NCBI GenBank assembly: GCA_946534455.1
Contig: CAMNCR010000134.1
Span: 1-10,506 of the forward strand
Length of the DNA stretch: 10,506 nt
Direction: 5' to 3'
Source: an uncultured Clostridia bacterium
Lineage (GTDB): Bacteria > Bacillota > Clostridia > Christensenellales > Aristaeellaceae
Shown: piece by piece, positions 5,800 to 10,506 of the stretch
Layout of the letters: each line of letters begins with the position of its first letter
Numbering within the stretch: position 1 is the stretch's first letter
Made by a program: the position numbers and the translations under genes
Notes under the pieces: model-generated
What the model saw: only the letters and a program-made list of their open reading frames with translations
Databases searched by the model: none
Told to the model about the DNA's origin: nothing

Positions 5800-8364
5800 G
5801 TGAGTGGCACGCAAACCATACCCCGGATCCGGGATTACGCCGGAAAGCGCATCCATCTGATCGGCATCGGCGGATCCAGCATGAGCGGGCTGGCGATGAT
5901 GCTGATCCGGGAAGGATACCGGGTTTCCGGAAGCGACCGGGACGAGGGTTATCTGATCCGATATGTGCGGGAGGCCGGCGCGGAGGTCATGATCGGCCAC
6001 CGTGCGGAAAACGTGCATGGAGCGGATCTGATCGTTTATTCCGCCGCGATTTCTCCCGAGAATCCGGAACGGCAGGAGGCAGATCGCCTGGGCATTCCCT
6101 CGATGGAGCGGGCTTATCTTCTGGGCCAGCTGATGCAGGGCTTTTCCAGGGCAGTCGGCATCTGCGGCGCGCACGGAAAAACCACCACCACCTCCATGCT
6201 GAGCCAGATCCTGCTGGAAAACGGCAAGGATCCCAGCATCCATATCGGCGGGCGCCTGGATGCCATCGGCGGCAGCACCCGGGTGGGAAACAGCGATATC
6301 TTTGTGGCGGAGGCCTGCGAGTTTAACCGGAGCTTTCTGAGAATGAATCCGACCGTGGCGGTGGTGCTGAACATTGACGCGGATCATCTGGACTGCTATC
6401 GGGATCTGGACGAGATTGAGGAAACCTTTGGACAGTTCCTGGCGCTGCTTCCGGCGGACGGGCTGGCAATCGGGAACGGTGACGATCCCCGGGTCAGGCG
6501 TCAGATCGAGCGGGCGGGCAGGAGACATCAGTTCTTCGGCCTTTCCGCGCAAAACGACTGGTATCCGGAGGCCTATGAAGAGGACGAGCGCGGGTACGCC
6601 TCGTTCCGGCTGATGTTCCGCGGAGAAAAACAGACCGAGGTCCACATGGGCGTTCCCGGAGAGTTCAACGTACTCAATGCGCTGGCGGCCATCAGCACCG
6701 CGGTGGCGCTGGGGGTGGACGCCGGGGACGCGGCGGCGAGCCTGGAGCGCTTTGTGGGCGCACACAGGCGCTTTGAGCTGACCGCTACGGTGGACGGCGT
6801 GGAAATCTTCCACGATTACGGGCACAATCCCGCCGAGATGCGCAACGCGCTCTCCATCGCCCGGAAGAGGTGCCGGGGCAGGCTCTGGGCGGTGATGCAG
6901 CCGCATACCTTCAGCCGGGTGCGCACTCTGTTTTCCCAGTATCTGACCTGCACGGAGGCGGCGGACATCACCCTGGTGACCGATATCTGCGCGGCCCGGG
7001 AAAAGGATCCCGGCGACCTGAACAGCGGCATGCTGGTGGAGGGGATGCGGGAGCACGGTCTCGACGCGGTCTGGACCCCCTCCTTCGATGACACGGAGCG
7101 GTATCTCCGGGAGCACTGGCAGCCGGGAGATCTGGTGCTGACGATGGGGTGCGGGGATATCAATCTGCTGAATGAGCAGATCAACCGGCATGAGGCGGAG
7201 AGAAAGGCGGAGGAAGAAGCCCGCCGCATACCGAGAAACCGGAGAATCATCGACGCGCCGCAGCTGTGCCGGAATATGCAGGTGATCCGAAGCCAGATTC
7301 CGGCTTCTGCCAGGGCAATGGCCGTGGTGAAGGCGGATGGTTACGGACACGGCGCCGTGGCAGTCAGCCGTGCCGCGCTGCAGGGCGGAGCGGAGATGCT
7401 GGCTGTGGCCTCCGTGGACGAGGGAAGAAAGATCCGGGAGGCCGGCATTGATGCGCCGATCCTGGTGCTGGGCGTCGTAACGGCCGCCGACGCGGCCGAG
7501 GGGGTATCCCTGGACCTGACCCAGACGGTCTGCTCGCCGGAAATGGTGCGGGAGGTTGAAAGCGCCGCGTGCCGGCAGAAAAAAAAGACCAGGGTCCATC
7601 TCAAGGTGGACACCGGCATGGGCCGTGTCGGCGTGCGCACGCGGGCGGAACGGGACGCTGTGCTGCGCGAGCTGGAGCTTGCGCCTCATGTGGAGCTGAC
7701 GGGGGTCTTTACCCATTTTGCGGACGCGGATGGGGATGAGACGGGCACAGCCTATACGCGGGAGCAGTTCAGCCGCTTCCTGGAGATGACGGAGGATCTG
7801 CCCGGGACGGTGCTCCGCCACTGCGCCAATTCCGCGGCGATTCACCGCTTCCCCGAGATGGCGATGGATATGGTGCGGGTCGGCATCAGTCTGTACGGGT
7901 ATCCCCCCGTGAAGACGGAGGCGGATCTGAAGCCCTGCATGCGCTGGACCGCGAAGGTGAATTATGTGAAGGTGGTTCCTGCCGGCTCCGCAATCAGCTA
8001 TGGCCGTACCTGGGTGGCGGAAAGGGCAACGCGGATTGCCACGGTCACCTGCGGGTACGCGGACGGATATCACCGCTGCGCCGGGCCGAAGGCGCAGGTG
8101 CTTATCCGGGGCTGCCGCTTTCCGGTGATCGGCCGGATCTGCATGGATCAGATGATGGTGGATGTCACCGGAAATGACCAGGTTCGTGCGGGGGACGAGG
8201 TCGTGCTGATGGGCAGGAGCGGTGAGGAACGGATCACCGCGGAGGACCTTGCCGCCTGGAGCGGAACGATTTCCTACGAGATTCTGCTCAGCGTCGGCAG
8301 CCGGGTTGAGCGTGTGACCCTGCCGCTGGCGGGACCGGCAGAAGAGGCCGGAAGGGAAGCCTGA
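5800..8364 (+). CDS. murC-alr: Fused MurC (UDP-MurNAc:L-alanine ligase) and alanine racemase
   Basis: One uninterrupted 854-residue frame encodes two complete enzymes. MurC (about 1-460) adds L-Ala to UDP-MurNAc, using ATP. It shows a Rossmann start LIGIGGSSMSG (20-30), P-loop GAHGKTTTTS (123-132), EACEFNRSFL (171-180), NIDADHLDCY (191-200), DYGHNPAEM (339-347) and QPHTFSR (367-373). Alanine racemase (about 481-854) is PLP-dependent and converts L-Ala to D-Ala. It shows KADGYGHG with the PLP lysine K511, KVDTGMGR (602-609, with the carbamylated-Lys equivalent K602 and R609), THFADAD (638-644), VRVGISLYG (692-700) and GYADGY with catalytic Tyr753. A charged helical linker (about 461-480) joins them, with no ATG, GTG or TTG in it that would restart translation. 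The start is GTG at 5800, with GGGGAG 11 bases upstream, and no better start is in frame. Both halves appear active. They share L-Ala as substrate and lie at the branch point between the L-Ala and D-Ala steps of peptidoglycan synthesis. Confidence 0.95.
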   Translation: MSGTQTIPRIRDYAGKRIHLIGIGGSSMSGLAMMLIREGYRVSGSDRDEGYLIRYVREAGAEVMIGHRAENVHGADLIVYSAAISPENPERQEADRLGIPSMERAYLLGQLMQGFSRAVGICGAHGKTTTTSMLSQILLENGKDPSIHIGGRLDAIGGSTRVGNSDIFVAEACEFNRSFLRMNPTVAVVLNIDADHLDCYRDLDEIEETFGQFLALLPADGLAIGNGDDPRVRRQIERAGRRHQFFGLSAQNDWYPEAYEEDERGYASFRLMFRGEKQTEVHMGVPGEFNVLNALAAISTAVALGVDAGDAAASLERFVGAHRRFELTATVDGVEIFHDYGHNPAEMRNALSIARKRCRGRLWAVMQPHTFSRVRTLFSQYLTCTEAADITLVTDICAAREKDPGDLNSGMLVEGMREHGLDAVWTPSFDDTERYLREHWQPGDLVLTMGCGDINLLNEQINRHEAERKAEEEARRIPRNRRIIDAPQLCRNMQVIRSQIPASARAMAVVKADGYGHGAVAVSRAALQGGAEMLAVASVDEGRKIREAGIDAPILVLGVVTAADAAEGVSLDLTQTVCSPEMVREVESAACRQKKKTRVHLKVDTGMGRVGVRTRAERDAVLRELELAPHVELTGVFTHFADADGDETGTAYTREQFSRFLEMTEDLPGTVLRHCANSAAIHRFPEMAMDMVRVGISLYGYPPVKTEADLKPCMRWTAKVNYVKVVPAGSAISYGRTWVAERATRIATVTCGYADGYHRCAGPKAQVLIRGCRFPVIGRICMDQMMVDVTGNDQVRAGDEVVLMGRSGEERITAEDLAAWSGTISYEILLSVGSRVERVTLPLAGPAEEAGREA

Positions 8365-8389
8365 ATGGACGGAAAGGAGTGCCTGGGGC

Positions 8390-9202
8390 ATGACAAAAGG
8401 AGCAAGCAAAAAGATAGAGCCGGTTCAGAAACCGTTTCTCAGGGGGCATGTGAAGGATGAGCGGACCTGGAAGAACGCTGTCGTGTTTTTCGGGCTGATT
8501 CTGCTGGCCTCGGTGATGTGCTTCCTGGTATGCTCGATGACGGGACTGGATCATGTGGTGCTGCGCGTGCTGCTGAACACGGTGATCGAAGCGCTGGTGC
8601 TGATGATCTTTTATTCCCGCGGCACCGCGCTGGGCACGGATGATGTAGCCCGGGGCGAGGTGCTCTATCAGCGGCAGGAGCGCGGCATGGAAACGGCCGC
8701 CTCCGAGCGCGCCATGTGCTATCATCCCGCAAAGGGTTTTGTGATCGGCCTGCTGGGAACCGCAGTGCTGTTCCTGGCAGCGCTGGTGTTTGCGCTGAAA
8801 ACGGAGCCCCAGGCCCTGGGCGCCGGCGTGCTGCCCGGCTGGCTGCAGCCCTATCTGGGACGGGATGAAATCGGCGGACCGCTGGCTTATTACACCCAGA
8901 CGGAGGGCCTGCAGTGGATGGATATGCTGCGGATCCTCATCCGCATCTGCGTGATTCCCTTCGTCAGCATGGTGGGTACGGCCAACCGGACCGGCGTGGT
9001 CATGGTGGAGCGGCTCAGTCCGGTGCTGATCCTGCTGCCGGCCATCGCCTACGGTCTGGGCTATCTGCGCGGCCCCGGCGTCCGGTCCCGGGTGCATACG
9101 GAGATTGCTGAGAACAAGAAGCGCAGAGCGCGCAGGGAAAAGCGGGAGAGGCGCGCGCGCATGAAGCGCAGCGCCCCGAAGGGACCGGAGCAGCTCAACT
9201 GA
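8390..9202 (+). CDS. Multi-pass membrane protein of unknown function with a basic tail
   Basis: I do not recognise this 270-residue protein. It has a short basic hydrophilic N-terminus (1-28). Four or five hydrophobic helices follow at about 29-50, 54-75, 116-136, 181-197 (with Arg in its first turns) and 209-226. A hydrophilic segment (76-115) and an extended segment (137-180) lie between them. The C-terminus (about 232-262) is dominated by Arg and Lys with Glu and looks like a charged helix suited to binding RNA, DNA or acidic lipid. With five helices the basic tail would lie outside if the N-terminus is inside, against the positive-inside rule, so one segment (perhaps 181-197) may not span the membrane. 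The ATG at 8390 has AAAGGAG 10 bases upstream. It starts 25 bases after murC-alr and ends 19 bases before rsmD, so co-transcription is likely. No catalytic motif or signal peptide is seen. Confidence 0.75.
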   Translation: MTKGASKKIEPVQKPFLRGHVKDERTWKNAVVFFGLILLASVMCFLVCSMTGLDHVVLRVLLNTVIEALVLMIFYSRGTALGTDDVARGEVLYQRQERGMETAASERAMCYHPAKGFVIGLLGTAVLFLAALVFALKTEPQALGAGVLPGWLQPYLGRDEIGGPLAYYTQTEGLQWMDMLRILIRICVIPFVSMVGTANRTGVVMVERLSPVLILLPAIAYGLGYLRGPGVRSRVHTEIAENKKRRARREKRERRARMKRSAPKGPEQLN

Positions 9203-9221
9203 GCCCGCCCGGGGAGAAACG

Positions 9222-9776
9222 ATGAGAATCATTGCAGGAACGGCCCGGGGTGCCCTCATACAGGCGCCGGAGGGCAGAAATACGCGTCCGACGCTGGATC
9301 GGGTGCGTGAGAACCTCTTCAACATGCTGCAGGGGGACACAGCGGAGGCGCGGGTGCTGGATCTGTTTGCCGGCAGCGGTGCGCTGAGCCTGGAAGCCCT
9401 GAGCCGCGGCGCGGCCCGCGCGGTGATGGTGGATCGGGACCGCGCCGCCCATGAAACGGAAGTGTGCAATCTCCGGAAGCTGCGCTTCGAGTCGCGCTGC
9501 GAGACGATGCTCTGCGACTGGCGGCGGGCGGTGGAGCGCCTGCGGGAGGCCGGGGAGGCCTTCGATCTCGTATTTCTGGACCCGCCCTACGCGATGGAGG
9601 GGCTGGAGGAGGTTTTTCTGGCGCTGCCGCCGATTCTGGCTCCGGAGGCGCTGGTGATTCTGGAGCACGAGGCCAGGCAGTCCCCGGGATGCCCTGAGGG
9701 CTACGAAGTGCTGAAGGAGAGAAGCTGGGGATACTGCGGTGTGACCTTCTATGCCGAAAGGAGGAAACCGGAATGA
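9222..9776 (+). CDS. rsmD: 16S rRNA (guanine-N2)-methyltransferase RsmD
   Basis: RsmD methylates N2 of G966 (E. coli numbering) in 16S rRNA of the 30S subunit, using S-adenosylmethionine. The 184-residue product has the family's usual length and motifs: MRIIAG at the N-terminus, RPTLDRVRENLFNML (22-36), the SAM-binding motif LDLFAGSGALSLEALSRGA (46-64), the acidic end of strand 2 (VDRD, 70-73), and the catalytic DPPY (120-123). Near the C-terminus SWGYCGVTFY resembles the family's YGxTxxxxY ending. The ATG at 9222 has GGGGAG 6 bases upstream. The stop overlaps the coaD start (ATGA at 9773-9776), and rsmD-coaD is a common conserved pair in Firmicutes, which supports both calls and suggests translational coupling. 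Confidence 0.96.
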   Translation: MRIIAGTARGALIQAPEGRNTRPTLDRVRENLFNMLQGDTAEARVLDLFAGSGALSLEALSRGAARAVMVDRDRAAHETEVCNLRKLRFESRCETMLCDWRRAVERLREAGEAFDLVFLDPPYAMEGLEEVFLALPPILAPEALVILEHEARQSPGCPEGYEVLKERSWGYCGVTFYAERRKPE

Positions 9777-10261
9777 AATCCTGCGTTTTTCCGGGGACGT
9801 TTGATCCGGTGACCGTTGGACATCTTTCCGTGATTGAGCGGGCCGCGAGGCTCTTTGATCAGGTGACGGTTACGCTGATGGTCAACGTTCGCAAGCACTG
9901 CGTTTTTTCCCTGGCTGACCGGAAGCGGATGATGGAAAAGGTCTGCGCCCCCTTTCCGCAGGTCCGGGTGGACGTCTGGGACGGCCTGCTGGCGGATTAC
10001 ATGCGGATCCGGGGAGAAAGCTGTCTGATCCGCGGCGCGCGGGACGCGGCAGAGTTTGAGGCTGAAATCAAGGCGGATCAGGTCAACCGGCTCCTGTATC
10101 CGGGGATGACGACGCTGCTGATGCCGGCGGAGGAGGGACTGGGCTCCGTGTCCTCCAGCATGGTGCGGGAGCTGGCCGCCTTCCGCGCGGATATTCGTCC
10201 CTTTGTGCCGGCCTGCGCCGCGGAGGAAATTGCGCGCATTCTGTCGAAAGAAGGGACATGA
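9773..10261 (+). CDS. coaD: Phosphopantetheine adenylyltransferase
   Basis: CoaD transfers AMP from ATP to 4'-phosphopantetheine, the penultimate step of coenzyme A synthesis. The 162-residue product matches the family in length. It has the nucleotidyltransferase motif FPGTFDPVTVGH (6-17), the binding block LIRGARDAAEFEAE (85-98) and the SSSMVRE motif (127-133). The usual ALMNR-type helix segment reads ADQVNR (101-106), so the pantetheine-side helix is somewhat divergent, but Arg and Asn are kept. The start overlaps rsmD by 4 bases and a GGAGG site lies inside the end of rsmD. A hairpin with a T run follows 43 bases after the stop, so this is probably the last gene of the transcript. Confidence 0.95.
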   Translation: MKSCVFPGTFDPVTVGHLSVIERAARLFDQVTVTLMVNVRKHCVFSLADRKRMMEKVCAPFPQVRVDVWDGLLADYMRIRGESCLIRGARDAAEFEAEIKADQVNRLLYPGMTTLLMPAEEGLGSVSSSMVRELAAFRADIRPFVPACAAEEIARILSKEGT

Positions 10262-10304
10262 CCGCGCGGGAAGTTATTTTGCGGCGATCGGATTTGAAAC
10301 GAAC

Positions 10305-10324
10305 CGACGGGAACGTCGTTTTTT
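10305..10324 (+). terminator. Short intrinsic terminator after coaD
   Basis: CGACG (10305-10309) and CGTCG (10314-10318) pair around a GGAA (GNRA-type) tetraloop and are followed directly by six T (10319-10324). The stem is only 5 pairs, so termination may be partial. An alternative pairing of AAACGA (10297-10302) with TCGTTT (10316-10321) competes with it. Only 12 bases separate the last paired base from the ribosome site of the next gene, so the promoter of that gene would have to lie before or inside this element, or the gene depends on read-through. Confidence 0.55.
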
Positions 10325-10330
10325 CAGAAA

Positions 10331-10334
10331 GGAG
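10331..10334 (+). promoter_or_regulatory. Ribosome site deciding the start of the last gene
   Basis: GGAG at 10331-10334 (within AAAGGAG) is 8 bases from the ATG at 10343 but only 2 bases from the in-frame ATG at 10337. The spacing makes the second ATG the likely start. Confidence 0.6.
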
Positions 10335-10342
10335 ACATGGAC

Positions 10343-10506
10343 ATGGCAGGGGATATCAACAGCGCGGAAAAATGCCTGAAGGCCATTCAGACCCTGAAGT
10401 CAGAGCTGGCCAACGCCAAAAAGAGTCTGCTCAGCAGCGAGACCTGCACGGTCAACCGGAACCTGATGCAGGCTCAGCTGGAGTATCTGGAGGATCATCT
10501 TCCGGA
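10343..10506 (+). CDS. Start of a small helical protein of unknown function (runs off the right edge)
   Basis: Fifty-four codons are visible before the edge, with no stop. The sequence is polar and helical, with Leu, Ile and Ala spaced as in a coiled coil or helical bundle (CLKAIQTLKSELANAKKSL at 10-28; LMQAQLEYLEDHL at 41-53). There are two Cys (10 and 35) and no signal peptide or membrane helix so far. I do not recognise the family. It follows the coaD terminator-like element. Confidence 0.6.
   Translation, partial: MAGDINSAEKCLKAIQTLKSELANAKKSLLSSETCTVNRNLMQAQLEYLEDHLP

Noticed and set aside
7180..7260. Possible separate start for alanine racemase inside the fusion
   Set aside because: A GGAGGAAGA stretch (about 7209-7217) resembles a ribosome site, but no ATG, GTG or TTG is in frame before the racemase domain begins, so independent translation is not supported.
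5614..8409. A 931-codon open frame on the minus strand, antisense to murC-alr
   Set aside because: Same reasoning: it mirrors the codon bias of murC-alr and shows no domain, and the opposite strand has complete catalytic motifs.
8288..9469. A 393-codon open frame on the minus strand across the membrane protein gene
   Set aside because: I weighed it because the plus-strand gene is unrecognised. The plus-strand product has clear membrane helices, good ribosome site and tight operon spacing, while the minus-strand product looks like random GC-rich translation.
1..10506. CRISPR arrays, insertion sequences, tRNA or rRNA genes, phage or defence genes
   Set aside because: No regularly spaced repeats, transposase motifs, terminal inverted repeats or RNA gene sequences were seen. 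All large stretches are accounted for by housekeeping genes.

Overview
The window looks like ordinary chromosomal DNA from a GC-rich member of the Bacillota, most likely an anaerobic Clostridia-type lineage. The evidence is the gene content: maf-mreB-mreC, an Obg with a C-terminal OCT domain, a small YhbY, rsmD-coaD, and the paired UPF0237/UPF0210 genes. Purine-rich Shine-Dalgarno sites and one perfect sigma-A-type promoter agree with this. The genus cannot be named from the sequence. There is no sign of phage, transposon, CRISPR, tRNA or rRNA, and base composition is even throughout.

Layout. On the minus strand (2365 down to 1) lies maf - mreB - mreC, with mreC running off the left edge. This is a cell-shape and envelope-growth cluster. 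A 183-base divergent control region (2366-2548) separates it from a long plus-strand gene train: an ACT-domain protein (UPF0237), UPF0210, obg, yhbY, a murC-alr fusion, an unrecognised membrane protein, rsmD and coaD. Gaps are small (7 to 25 bases) and rsmD overlaps coaD by 4 bases, so the plus-strand genes are probably largely co-transcribed. A weak hairpin-plus-T-run terminator follows coaD, and a new gene of unknown function starts at 10343 and runs off the right edge.

How the genes work together. The minus-strand genes and murC-alr belong to peptidoglycan synthesis and rod morphogenesis. Obg, YhbY and RsmD serve ribosome assembly and rRNA modification, and CoaD makes coenzyme A. The UPF pair is a conserved but functionally undefined two-gene module with its own very strong promoter.

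Most notable points. (1) A single 854-residue frame fuses a complete MurC to a complete alanine racemase with all expected catalytic residues. (2) The MreB has lysine in place of the glutamate that acts as the catalytic residue in other MreBs, plus changes in other nucleotide-site motifs. (3) MreC has an unusually long, acidic, probably disordered cytoplasmic N-terminus. (4) The divergent promoter region holds an inverted repeat over the maf-side -10 box, and a perfect hairpin lies in the plus-strand leader. (5) The five-helix membrane protein between murC-alr and rsmD has an arginine/lysine-rich tail and no recognisable family.
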